64,000 nt of DNA, from NCBI GenBank assembly GCA_029532415.1, contig JAQOTA010000059.1, forward strand, positions 1,054,001 to 1,118,000, written 5' to 3'. The notes below the pieces were generated by a model. It had not been told where the DNA came from. It made no database searches and was given only the letters and a program-made list of their open reading frames with translations. A program made the translations under genes and the position numbers. Of the stretch, positions 47,121-57,282 are shown in pieces (position 1 is the stretch's first letter; each line of letters begins with the position of its first letter). The stretch is from Marasmius tenuissimus. Its lineage: Eukaryota; Basidiomycota; Agaricomycetes; Agaricales; Marasmiaceae.

Positions 47121-49701
47121 ATGATGATCATAATACCCCTCATTGTCATAACGGCACTCAACCTCGCAATACTCGCAGCTGCAGATTTAAGTAGCGATCT
47201 CTTTAATGTTGGTATCGAAGCTCTATCTTCGGGGAGTGCTGGGTTTGAGAGTGCTAGTGCATCTTGTAAATTTTCTTTGTTCTTTTATCCTGTTTCCTTG
47301 ACCATAGCTGATTTTGCCATTGGGTAGACAACCGCCGATTCACATTCACCCCATCTGCCGTTGCGTATCCCAAATCTGTGGAAGAGGTATCGAAAGTCAT
47401 GATGATGGGAGGGAGAAGTGGAATGCAGGTCGTTGCTAGAAGTGGTGGGGTCCGTTGAACGTTCGTGCTCGTAACTCTGGTTTTTTTTTCGTGTTGAGCT
47501 CTTTTTATAGCACAGCTACATCGCCAACGGTCTCGGCAGTAAAAATGGCACTTTAGTCGCTGATATGAGCAATATGAGAGGCCTGACTGTCGATTCAGCG
47601 TCGAATTTAGTGACAATTGAGACTGGGAATCGGTTGGGGAACGTTGCGGTTGGGTTGAATGAGAAGAGCAGAGCGTGGCTGCACGGGACTTGTCCCTACG
47701 TTAGTATTGGTGGGCATTCAGGTAGGCATTTTTTTCTCCCCTCATTTTTGTGAATTGGTTAGCTGACAATGAACCGATGTCAAGCGTTCGGAGGATTTGG
47801 GTATACGTCGAGAATGTGGGGGCTTACAATGGATACCATCAAAGCCATGAATACAGTTTTGGCGAATGGGACGAATGTGAGGGTAACGAAAGATAAGTAT
47901 TCCGATTTGTTCTTTGTGAGTTCCCATCTTGTTCAGAGCCCCTTGTTCCTCCTTACTCATCAACATCAAGCCCCTTCTCCTTCTAAGCCCTCCGAGGCGC
48001 AGCCCCCCTCATTCGGGTAACGACTTCCATTGAAGTCGAGACATTTGCTGTACCAACCTACTCTATCGTATTCTCGTACACCTGGGATCTAGACGCACAA
48101 ACCGCCTCTCAAGCCCTCCTCGACTTCCAAACCCTCGTCACCAACACCACAGATCTCCCACCCGAATTTGGCGGAGGACTCACTTTTTCCAAAGGCAGCT
48201 CCCAAGGCAAACTCGGCTTCACCATCATCAGTGGGTGGTACGGCTCCCAAGGCAAATCAGATGGAGTGTTGGCTTTGTTTTTAGCCAAGCTACCGCAACT
48301 GGCGACGAACGATAGGACAGGGAGCGGGACGTATATCGATTCGGTGAAGGGATTGGGTGGGGGTTGGATACGCGTGGATCAGATACGACTGATACATTTT
48401 ACGCGAGGTCGTTGATGACGCCAGTGGGGGAACCTCTCAACTCGGATGCGGCGAAGGCTTTCATGAAGTATCTTTCGGAAGAAGGGTGGAAGTCCGATAC
48501 AGTACGTTCGTGCAATTTATCTTTGTCTGTTCATCAGGAAAACTGTGTTAGTACATTTGTTGAAGACATTATTCAAATTTTGTACAAATGTGATAATAAT
48601 GAATAAAAGTCGCAACTTACTTGAGATTCACATCAGGTCCATTTTGCGACGTAATGCTTCTTTGTGTTAATTGTCATAACCAAAGATAACACATACAATT
48701 AATACCCATCAGATATTCAATGTTTATCTCCCAGTCTTCACACATATACCGAGGCATATGAGGCAGGACCCGCAGCGGGGAACGTGGACTCTGAGGTCAC
48801 TCTGGGTCTGCGGCCTTGTTGGTTATATGTTGGTTACATGGTCCGTATATCACTTTGTGAGTTTCGCCCAAGTCACCGTACATTGACAGAAACAAACCCT
48901 CCAATTGATATTAGGCTGCAAATGAAGGTCATCAAATTTTGAACCCACTATATTGAGAGAACGGACGATGGACGTATTATTTATTCTTCATTTCTTTAGG
49001 CATGGTTTATGCAAGTCGAACTTTACGGTAGGCCAAACTCGAAGGTGAATGCAGCACCAGTGAATGAGAGCGCATTCGTGAGGAGGGATACATTGTTGAC
49101 ATGGCAGCTGTATGCTTCGTTGTCTAATAACGAACTGCCATATCCAAATGAAGGCTTTACTTTCGACGATGGTACGTACTTATGACCTTCCAACTCCCTG
49201 TTCCCTCTTTGATGGTCCTTGCAGGTGCCGTCAACAGTATCGTCAGTTCTATGCCGAAGAACTGGGACTAAGGCGCATATACCAACTACTTACATCGACG
49301 ATCAGTTGGATAATTGTACATTTCTTCCTGTATTGTATCTTTTCTTCTCTTTTCGGTTTGCTTATTGTTATTCATCATGAAGGGCAAAAACTATACTACG
49401 GCAACCACTATGACAAGCTCAAAGCCATCAAGAGTCAATATGACCCCAGTAACATGTTTGCATTCCCCACGTCGGTTGAGGAGGGAAGGTAAGCCGCTTT
49501 CTTTTTCCTTTTTTTTCTGGGTTCGGGGCCGTGATCTAGACGCTTCCTAGCGGTGATTCGGGGAACGGAGCTGGAAATGGGAATGGTTCGGGATCTGGGT
49601 CTGAGTCGAAGGGTGCACGGACGTCGAGGACAGGCGGGGCGATTCAATCTGAAACCGTATTATTCTCAACCGTGACTGTTGGAGTGTTATCGAGGGTATG
49701 A
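47121..49701 (+). pseudogene. FAD-linked (berberine-bridge-like) oxidase gene, broken
   Basis: The frame starts with a signal-peptide-like MMIIIPLIVITALNLAILAA. Exons 47121-47265, 47328-47449, 47511-47721 and 47785-47915 join in phase and give the FAD-binding half: RFTFTPSAVAYP, VVARSGGHSY, NRLGNVAVGL, CPYVSIGGHS and GGFGYTSRMWGL. These are the family motifs around the flavin-linking His and the second-domain start. Exon 5 follows from about 47980 (VTTSIEVETFAVPTYS) but its phase does not fit, near a run of six C. The later part has SDGVLALFLAKL, WFMQVELYG, and the C-terminal DKLKAI and YDPSNMFAFP. Between NWD and GAYTNY a TAA replaces a codon, and a 4-base insertion follows. The tail is Gly/Ser-rich then hydrophobic, like a GPI-anchor signal. 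The relative order is that of secreted BBE-type oxidases. Confidence 0.8.
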
Positions 49702-50161
49702 TTTCAATCCTAACTTACACTTGTTCCGCCACAGAAACGGTCACTGCGTTAGGCTTTGAAATTCACACTAGAAGATGATTTTTCATGGGTCTGAACCAGC
49801 AACCTAAGGAGAACCGAATCTGGCTTTCGGAGGACGCTACGTACGTCCTCCCAAATTCTTTCCTTTTTGAGTGGGCCAGGGCCAAGGGTTACCTAACATA
49901 TGCCAAATATGGTTATGGGGCCTGGGCGCTCGAGGTGCCATAGACACCAGCGGACCTACGTGGATCCGGTCAGTCACTGACCAGCCCCGGCAGTTGGAAT
50001 CAGGGACTACCAACCTGATAGGCCTGGTCAGTCTCTGATTCGCAAAGGCTTTTTCGCACAGACACCTCAAGTTTGATGGTGTCTGGTCTGCGCCGTAGGA
50101 CTGTCGAGAAAATATCAGCACATATCAGATTGGTACCCTCTGATCAACACCTGAATAACAT
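49702..50161. other. Intergenic with dispersed repeats
   Basis: 49886-49935 repeats a block at 39544-39595 (TTACCTAACATATG, AAATATGGTT). 49943-49985 is an inverted copy of about 60400-60440. No gene seen. Confidence 0.45.
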
Positions 50162-50467
50162 ACAACAAATTGACGTGTGGTGACTAGCGCAGACTGAAGC
50201 GATGTGATTGGATGGGACCAGACTGAGAGCTTTGATTAGATGGCAGCAGATTGACGCGACACAATTAGATTGTGTTAGACTGAAGCACCGTGATTAGATG
50301 AGGTTAGTTTGATGCACGATGATTAGATGAGTTTAGATAGACGCACATTGATTAGGTAGAGTTGGTTTGACGCGCGGTGATCAAATAGAGTCAGATTGAC
50401 GTGCAGTGACCAGATAGACACAGAATGACATGTAATAATGAGACGAAGCCAGAATGGGCGGGGATGA
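50162..50467 (+). repeat. Degenerate 29-bp minisatellite, about 10 units
   Basis: Successive units of exactly 29 bases start at 50248, 50277, 50306, 50335, 50364, 50393 and 50422, with poorer units before and after. A typical unit contains TTGACGC, then TGATTAGATGAG. The units differ a lot, so the array is old. Confidence 0.8.
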
Positions 50468-50541
50468 ATAGACAGGCACAGGCTAGTACAAACAGGTTAG
50501 TACCCAACAACCTGGAAGATCCTCATCAAGCCTCAGTAGAC

Positions 50542-51059
50542 TGTTGAACATGATGGAAATCATGTGATACACTGTTGACGTGTTGTTTACGCGTCACACT
50601 ATTTATAGAGCTACGCCTCTAGAACACTTGCGTTCTCATGCAAGTACTACGTCTCTGTCTACGTATCTTACTACGTACATCTAGTTTCATCACATATGAC
50701 ACTATAGACAGTCGCTATCCAATAGCATAAGTAGAGCCTTCAATACATGAGGCAAACACGACTATGCTCACCAAGCATACTACCATTCATGGTAGAAGTA
50801 CTTACACAGTACTAATGTCTTTTACGCCTTTAGGGCCGAATACCTACTTCTAGTAGTAGTTTCAGTTAGTGTAATACTCATTACATGTACCAGAAACTTA
50901 TGTATAAAAGACTGGACAAAAGGCCTTAAGCCTTAGGACAATCTACTTGATTATCGCCTCTTCTCAAGCATCTCTAGACTACAAGAACACTCTGTGTATT
51001 ACCCATGTGAGGTTTACTTCGTTATACCCACTGTGCACTTTAACTATGCTGGCTCATCA
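50542..51059 (+). repeat. Solo LTR of the E2 family
   Basis: 518 bp, same ends as the E2 LTRs (TGTTGAAC...GGCTCATCA) and nearly identical. No primer-binding site follows and no polypurine tract precedes. The flanking five bases (TAGAC before, AGAGT after) do not match, so no target duplication remains. The Plavaka gene begins truncated right behind it. Confidence 0.92.
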
Positions 51060-51547
51060 AGAGTTTCGATGTCATCAGGATGGAAATGAGTGAGCCGTAT
51101 TCTGCAGAGTTTCGTCTCAATCCCTACAAACTTTTCTGGAAGCACCCAACAGATCCGAATCGCCCTATCGAGCGTGTGTACAGTGAAGGTTACACCTTGG
51201 ATAGGATGCTTTCTTTCCAGGAAGAGATCATGGCCCAACTCCACCCGTGTCCAGAAGGAAGCCCCGAGATTGGGATAGTGGGCATAATGCTCTACTCGGA
51301 CTCCATGCAGCTGGCCAACTTTGGAGAAGCAAGCTTATGGCCTGCTTATCTGACCTTTGCAAACTGGTCAAAGTATCCGCGCCTCAAGCCATCGTCGTTG
51401 GCTATGAATCATGTAATCTATTTTCCTTCAGTAATTTTTCACTTTCTCTCTCAACAGCGTGATCTGATGATATTACCAGCTCCCTAAAACAACACAAGAA
51501 CATTACCAAAGCCACTTCAACAGGATGGCAACAGATGCTGAGCTCTG
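51060..51547 (+). pseudogene. Plavaka-type transposase gene, 5' part, cut by E3
   Basis: Exon up to 51412 and exon 51480-51547 (intron 51413-51479, GTAATC...CCAG) encode RVYSEGYTLDRM, LYSDSMQLANFGEASLWP, YLTFANWSKYPRLKPSS and then LPKTTQEHYQSHF. This is the characteristic agaricomycete Plavaka transposase region. The N-terminal part is lost at the solo LTR. The frame breaks at 51547, where E3 entered, and continues at 57283. Plavaka transposases are cut-and-paste DNA transposases of the wider CACTA/KDZ-like group found in mushrooms. Confidence 0.85.
51543..51547. repeat. Target site duplication of E3, left copy
   Basis: CTCTG; the right copy at 57278-57282 is CTCCG (one transition). Confidence 0.8.
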
Positions 51548-51869
51548 TGTTGAATCCGTGGACTATAATTAGATCCCGGTATATCCGAAGTCCCGGTTCA
51601 TACTTCCCGCCATTGTATTATGCGGGACAATGCATTCGCTATTGTCTTATTCTTCATTTGTTCACTATGCTCATATGTACAATTTCTATTGTCGTCTCTA
51701 TATGGTAACTCTATTGTATCTACATGTATATAAGCTTGTAGTTCTCTACCTAAATCTACAGTGTGCTTGAGCTTCTACGTCTCGCCTCTATCTATCTAAA
51801 CTCCTCTCTGGTAAGTAGTAGTGTAGCCATGTTGTAGTCCTCTGTGCTAGGCGTCATGCCGGCTCATCA
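51548..51869 (+). repeat. E3 5' LTR (322 bp)
   Basis: TGTTGAATC...CTCATCA. TATA-like GTATATAAGC lies at about 51727. Matches 56956-57277 except for three transitions. Confidence 0.95.
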
Positions 51870-51882
51870 GGTTATGGGCCCC
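51870..51882 (+). other. Primer-binding site of E3 (half initiator-Met tRNA type)
   Basis: GGTTATGGGCCCC directly after the LTR, the same 13 bases as in E2 and E4. Confidence 0.8.
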
Positions 51883-52277
51883 AGTTAGCCTGACTACAAT
51901 GACGAGCGCCTTGATGGCTGCTGTCAGCGACAAACGCCCCTAGGCTGCTGTCATCGGCTAGCTAGGCTAGACCTGCATGTTGCCATCGACCTCTTAATTG
52001 AGTGCTCAATCTATGGCATTGATGTACGTCCTTCGACAACATCGGATCTAAAGGATCCAATGCTCCTTGTTGAGCGTAGCCCCTTGACGGTGTCAGCAAT
52101 CACCAGATCTGACCTGGTGACGCGTCGCACTAAGCTTTCAGACAAGACGAAACGAGGCAAAGATGAGAGAACTCTATACTGGTGAGGAATAAACCAGCTC
52201 AAGACTGGGGAATACATGTAGAGTATCTACTTCTTATATACTACTGAGAGGACTACAGCATGTGTCTACGGTGAGGT
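51883..52277 (+). other. E3 leader
   Basis: No gene. The end (about 52255-52380) has short repeated words such as CATGTGTCTAC and GTATGACATC, which may mark the deletion that removed the gag N-terminus. Confidence 0.5.
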
Positions 52278-53255
52278 ATGACATCAAGGTATGACATCGT
52301 GAAACAGTATCTGAAACAGAACCAACATGTGTCTACAGCATGTGGGTCCCTTCATGTATCTACCATGTGTCCATATGATAAGATACAAGCAAACCAGAAC
52401 AAGGGTAAGAAGAAGAAGCAGCAGCAGCGTGGTACCCGCGGTGGTATCAACCAGCACCAGGGTTCCGGCAACGCCGGCGGTAACAGCGGTAACAACCGGT
52501 CTCATGGTCACTCTCATCTTGCATCCTACACATCTGTCGTCGCTTCCCCTCCTCCTGTCTGTCCTTACTCCTCGATCACTGACCGCAGGGAACGTATTGC
52601 GTTGAACGCAGTCAACAACTCCTTGCGCACTGAGATTGCCAGTGCCCCTCCTAGCCGTGCTAGAGGATCCCTGCCCCCAGCGCACTTCACTGGTCACTGG
52701 GACAAGTCTTGTGACAGCACTGTTGCTCCTGCTGTCAAGAAGAATCCGGCTGCCATGCAGTCCTTCACCGGCTTCAAGCCATCCGAGTCAGTATTTAATG
52801 ATGTACGTGAAGCACGTTCACTTGCTGACAGACTTGGTGTCCCTAAGATGGCGCGGCATCTCAAACCGTTTGAACAGATCATCACGTCCGCCGCCAATCG
52901 TTCGCTCCAGGATCATATCTCAAAGCCTGGTTCCTCATCCAAGCGAGTTCTGGAGGACGATTTGGAAGATGAAGGAACCGGACGTCCTTTTCCTACTTCT
53001 TCTAAACACTCTCACAGCGTTGATCCTGATGAAGATGTAGAAATGGACTGGGGATCTGATGATGGTATGGACAATATGACTTCTCTATTCGGTAATGACG
53101 TTGACAACGATATTGCCCAAGCTGCAGGAGTAGAGGACATCCCAGATGATGTCTCTCTTGGATTGTTCCACGATGACAGGCAAGTACCATACCTTGACTT
53201 GCTTTCCCAAGCTGATGCAAACCTACAGCGCTGCTCAACTAGTTGGTATCAGTAG
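52278..53255 (+). pseudogene. E3 gag remnant (C-terminal part), 325 aa frame
   Basis: Starts with unrelated residues, then a Lys/Gln-rich and Gly/Asn-rich basic tract, SHGHSHLAS, RIALNAVNNSLRTEIAS, EARSLADRLGVPK and an acidic tail. Compared with E4, the roughly 270-residue UBN2 gag domain that should come first is missing, so no capsid could form from this copy. The frame ends at 53255 in a different phase from pol, whose frame opens at 53146. At the matching point near 53228 E4 has two more bases and stays in one frame. Confidence 0.75.
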
Positions 53256-56200
53256 TGCACGCAGTAGTCGTAGTGATCTGGTATCACTTGTAAAATTTTG
53301 CAATGCTATTTTGACCCACTTTGTGGGATCTACTCAATGTAAGGGAAAGAAAAGTGTGAACAACGCACAGGGTTGGCTCCTTGATTCTGGTGCTTCCTCT
53401 CATTTCACAAATGATTTGAATGATTTCGCTGAATATGAATCACTTGATGGTCCTATCATAAATACTGCGAATAAGGGCAACCCTATACAGATCAAGGGTA
53501 AAGGCACTGTCTTCATTAAGCATAATGTTGAAGGACATGACGGGAAACTTACTGAGCGCGTTTCGCGTCTCTATCCTGTCTATTACATACCTCAATTGGA
53601 CATATGTCTACTATCAATGGGAGAGTTCCTTCAAGATGGTCTATCAATTCGTGGAAACGCGAAGAAGTTAGCCTTCTACTCATCACAGCAACGACAATCG
53701 CTTGTTTCCTACCCTCATATGCCTGGTCAAACCATTTATTGGGTACACCCGCAGAAAGCATCTGCTGAGGTTTTAACGGCCAAGTCGGTTGTTTACAACG
53801 TCGACTACGATATTGAGCACAGACGCTTTGGGCATCCATCGGATAAAGCCATGAATAAAGCTCGGAAACATACGCAAGGTTTCCCACTTGACCTTAAAAT
53901 GCCTACTAAGAAGACACCTCTGGGTCATGGTTGTGCTGAAGGCAAGATGCATGAGAAATCGTTCCCCAACTCTACTACTAGAGCTTCTAAACCGTTTGAA
54001 CACATACATTCGGATTTGAAGTCGTACCCAACTGAATCGTATCACTGGTATAGGTACTACATCTCTTTTCTCGATGACTGCACGTCCTATGTTTGGACCT
54101 CCAAGCTCAAAATGAAAGACGAAGCAGTGCTTGCTTTGAGGGACTTCCTTACTATGGTCAAGACACAATTCAATGTTGTCGTCAAGACCTGGATGTCCGA
54201 TGAAGGGGGAGAATACAAAGGAGATAAGTTCAATGCAGTACTGAAAGAGTATGGGATCCAAAGGGATCAAAGCATACTGTATACACCACAACAAAACGGT
54301 CGTGCTGAACGATTCAACAGGACTATTCATGAGAAGGCTGAAGCTCTTCGCTTTGAAGCCTGTATGCCTCAGTCCTGGTGGGAATTCTGCCATGTGCACG
54401 CCGTCCACCTCTACAACCACACTCCTGTGCAGCAATTGAGCTGGCAAACTCTGTTTGAAATGCTTTACAGCGAAGCACCAGATGTTTCACATCTCCGAGT
54501 TATGGGTTGTGCAGCCTACGTCTTCATTCCTGAAGATCGTAGGAAGGATAAGCTTGCTCCTCGTAGTGAGTTGATGACTTTCATCGGCTACCAAGATGGG
54601 ATGAAAGGCTTCCTGTTCATGCGAAGTAATAATTCCGTATTCAAAGGTGGCACTGCACTATTCAATGAGACACTTTACAATAAGTGTCCTGATGCCAAAA
54701 CTCGTGGCTTCACACCTGTTGGTAGTGAACCATTTACCTTGGGTGAAAATCCCAACATTCCTTCGGAAGATGAAGACTCTGATGATGATGGTTTTGATGC
54801 TCCATTACCAGATCTCAGATGTCGCTCCGAACCTTCTAAGAGATCAGAACCTCAGGTTGACAAACCTGCAGGTGGCCCTGCGCCAGGGGATGTGCCACTC
54901 CCTCAATCTGGTCCTCCGACGCCTCCAGGCAAACCCGCCATTCCTCCGCCTGCACCAGCAGCGGATGGGCCACGCCAGTCTTCGAGGCAGCGGAAGGGTA
55001 CAACGCAACCTGGTAACATATTTGGGGAAAAGCGGAACCCAAATAAACCCTCAGATATTGTTCGCGACTTAGAGAATAAGAATACTTGGAGAAACGTCAC
55101 TGGAGACAAAGAACCTTCACATCCAGTTGATCGTCCTAGCTCTTCGCGATCTAGGAAAGGCAAAGGTGGTAGAAGGGGGATTCCTGGTCCACTTCCGCCT
55201 CCGCCTGCTCCAGAACCCAGTGGAAGCACTGAGTCGCATGAGGAAGAAAGCGTAGTCGAAAGACTGACCCAAGAAGGGGGAGTAGGATTTGTGATTTACC
55301 TGTTGAACAATGCCGTTCCAGTTCACAATTCACTTCCAACGTCTGATACTCCTGATTTCTCTAACATCAGAGAGTGGACACTCTGCAATATTCTAAAGTT
55401 ACCTGTTGAGCAACAGAAGGAATGGAAGAACGCTTGCCACAAAGAACTTGAGGCACTTTGTAAACGCAAGGTCTTCGAACTCTGTGACTTGCCTAAAGGT
55501 CGCAAAGCCATCAGAAATAGATGGGTCTTCGACGTCAAGTCGAATGGCCGCAAGAAAGCCAGACTTGTTGCCAAAGGTTTCTCTCAAGTCGAAGGTGTCG
55601 ATTTTGATGAGATCTTCTCACCAGTTGTCTGTTATGAGACTGTTCGTATGATGCTTGCTCTCGCAGCTCTCAAGAACTGGTACATCACCTCTGTTGATGT
55701 GAAGAACGCCTTCCTTTATGGCGATCTTGTTGAGGAGATTTACATGGAACAACCTGAAGGCTTCAAAGTCAAGGGCCAAGAACGTAAGGTACTACGCCTG
55801 CGTCGTGCATTATATGGACTAAAGCAAGCTGCCCTTGAATGGTGGCGAACCCTCAGCTCGTCCATGGAAGTACTAGGCTTCAAACACCTGACTTCTGATG
55901 CTGGACTCTTCATCTGCAAAGATCCGAAGCGTGGTGAAGTTGTGTATGTGATCATATACGTTGACGATGCACTCTTCATGGGTCCTAACAAAGCTTTTGT
56001 TGACAAGAAGAAAGCCAAGTTCATGGCTCGATGGGAATGCCGCGATATAGGCAATGCTAGCAAGTTTCTCCGCATGAGCATTCATCGCAAAGGCAATAAG
56101 ATCATGATTGACCAGAAGGGTTATCTGAAGAAAGTCCTTGAACGTTTCGGGATGCAGAATGCGAAAGGTGCTCCTACGCCATTACCTGCTGGCTATGTGC

Positions 56201-56913
56201 CAACTTCCAATGATGGTCCAGTCAATCCTGCTATTCGCTCCAGATTCCAGTCTGTGATTGGGTCGCTTCTGTACATTTTGCTTGGCACACGTCCTGATAT
56301 TGCCTATGCAGTTACAAAGCTTTCCCAGCTCTCTTCTAATCCAATGAAGGAACACCTCGATAAAGCTCTGTATATCTGCCGCTATCTTGCTGGCACATCA
56401 GATTATTCACTTGTCTACGATGGTGACTCTGATGGAGGTCTTCTTGCGTTCACAGACTCAGATTGGGCTGCCGATCCTATCAAATGCTGTTTGATCACTG
56501 GCTACTTCATCAAGTTAGCAGGCGGCATCTTCTTGTGGCAATCACACGCCCAGAAGACTGTAGCTCTTTCTTCCACTGAGGCTGAGTATATGGCACTGTC
56601 GGATTGCAGTCGTCAAGCTTCCTGGATAAGATCGCTACTCTCTGAACTTGTAATTGACTTGGGTCCTATTCCAATCTGCGGAGATAATCAGGGCTCTATC
56701 TTCATTGCATCTAATCTGGTTCAAGAACGCCGAACCAAGCACATCGATATTCAATATCATTATATTCGATCGTGTGTTGAAGATGGCAAAGTCGAATTGT
56801 TCTTCATTGAAGGAGTCTATAATCCCGCAGACATGTTTACGAAGAATCTCAGACACGAGAAGTTCTTACGCTTCAGAGATCACCTTGGACTTGAATTCTA
56901 TTCGTCCACTTGA
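53146..56913 (+). CDS. E3 pol polyprotein (protease-integrase-RT-RNase H), open
   Basis: A 1255-codon frame without stops. Protease LLDSGASSHF lies near 53378. The pre-integrase region reads EHRRFGH and GCAEGKM (the first Cys of the expected C-x-x-C is absent). The integrase core keeps all three acids: HSDLKSYP near 54007, SDEGGEY near 54198 and the Glu of GRAERFNRT near 54306. The integrase tail is followed by a Pro-rich linker. Reverse transcriptase has YVDDALFMGPN near 55960. RNase H has SDSDWAADP near 56455, SSTEAEYMALSD and DNQGS. Translation would depend on a shift from the gag frame. The true first residue is unknown; 53146 is only the first ATG of the open stretch. Confidence 0.9.
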   Translation: MMSLLDCSTMTGKYHTLTCFPKLMQTYSAAQLVGISSARSSRSDLVSLVKFCNAILTHFVGSTQCKGKKSVNNAQGWLLDSGASSHFTNDLNDFAEYESLDGPIINTANKGNPIQIKGKGTVFIKHNVEGHDGKLTERVSRLYPVYYIPQLDICLLSMGEFLQDGLSIRGNAKKLAFYSSQQRQSLVSYPHMPGQTIYWVHPQKASAEVLTAKSVVYNVDYDIEHRRFGHPSDKAMNKARKHTQGFPLDLKMPTKKTPLGHGCAEGKMHEKSFPNSTTRASKPFEHIHSDLKSYPTESYHWYRYYISFLDDCTSYVWTSKLKMKDEAVLALRDFLTMVKTQFNVVVKTWMSDEGGEYKGDKFNAVLKEYGIQRDQSILYTPQQNGRAERFNRTIHEKAEALRFEACMPQSWWEFCHVHAVHLYNHTPVQQLSWQTLFEMLYSEAPDVSHLRVMGCAAYVFIPEDRRKDKLAPRSELMTFIGYQDGMKGFLFMRSNNSVFKGGTALFNETLYNKCPDAKTRGFTPVGSEPFTLGENPNIPSEDEDSDDDGFDAPLPDLRCRSEPSKRSEPQVDKPAGGPAPGDVPLPQSGPPTPPGKPAIPPPAPAADGPRQSSRQRKGTTQPGNIFGEKRNPNKPSDIVRDLENKNTWRNVTGDKEPSHPVDRPSSSRSRKGKGGRRGIPGPLPPPPAPEPSGSTESHEEESVVERLTQEGGVGFVIYLLNNAVPVHNSLPTSDTPDFSNIREWTLCNILKLPVEQQKEWKNACHKELEALCKRKVFELCDLPKGRKAIRNRWVFDVKSNGRKKARLVAKGFSQVEGVDFDEIFSPVVCYETVRMMLALAALKNWYITSVDVKNAFLYGDLVEEIYMEQPEGFKVKGQERKVLRLRRALYGLKQAALEWWRTLSSSMEVLGFKHLTSDAGLFICKDPKRGEVVYVIIYVDDALFMGPNKAFVDKKKAKFMARWECRDIGNASKFLRMSIHRKGNKIMIDQKGYLKKVLERFGMQNAKGAPTPLPAGYVPTSNDGPVNPAIRSRFQSVIGSLLYILLGTRPDIAYAVTKLSQLSSNPMKEHLDKALYICRYLAGTSDYSLVYDGDSDGGLLAFTDSDWAADPIKCCLITGYFIKLAGGIFLWQSHAQKTVALSSTEAEYMALSDCSRQASWIRSLLSELVIDLGPIPICGDNQGSIFIASNLVQERRTKHIDIQYHYIRSCVEDGKVELFFIEGVYNPADMFTKNLRHEKFLRFRDHLGLEFYSST

Positions 56914-56944
56914 TTCGCTCAGATGCGCTTTTCAGCTGCACTTA

Positions 56945-56955
56945 GCGAGGGGGTG
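56945..56955 (+). other. Polypurine tract of E3
   Basis: GCGAGGGGGTG directly before the 3' LTR, similar to the E1/E2 tract but with a T near the end. Confidence 0.7.
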
Positions 56956-57277
56956 TGTTGAATCTGTGAACTATAATTAGATCCCGGTATATCCGAAGTC
57001 CCGGTTCATACTTCCCGCCATTGTATTATGCGGGACAATGCATTCGCTATTGTCTTATTCTTCATTTGTTCACTATGCTCATATGTACAATTTCTATTGT
57101 CGTCTCTATATGGTAACTCTATTGTATCTACATGTATATAAGCTTGTAGTTCTCTACCTAAATCTACAGTGTGCTTGAGCTTCTACGTCTCGCCTCTATC
57201 TATCTAAACTCCTCTCTGGTAAGTAGTAGTGTAGCCATGTTGTAGTCCTCTGTGCTAGGTGTCATGCCGGCTCATCA
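56956..57277 (+). repeat. E3 3' LTR (322 bp)
   Basis: Same length as the 5' LTR. The three differences I see (C/T, G/A, C/T) are all transitions. Confidence 0.95.
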
Positions 57278-57282
57278 CTCCG
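57278..57282. repeat. Target site duplication of E3, right copy
   Basis: CTCCG against CTCTG at 51543-51547. Confidence 0.8.

Larger units (their letters stand above)
51548..57277 (+). mobile_element. E3: Ty1/copia retrotransposon inside the Plavaka gene
   Basis: 5730 bp with two 322-bp LTRs (TGTTGAATC...GGCTCATCA, three transitions apart), a half-tRNA primer-binding site, a gag remnant, an open pol and a polypurine tract. It is flanked by a 5-bp target duplication with one mismatch. It is a different family from E1/E2: the LTR is shorter and the extra gag-protease segment is absent. The gag N-terminus is missing. Confidence 0.95.

Noticed and set aside
50162..50467. CRISPR-like array
   Set aside because: Units are contiguous without spacers and the genome is fungal.
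52284..52697. 137-codon minus-strand frame opposite the E3 gag, and other long antisense frames over gag/pol (such as 53773-54447)
   Set aside because: Shadow frames produced by codon bias of the sense polyprotein.
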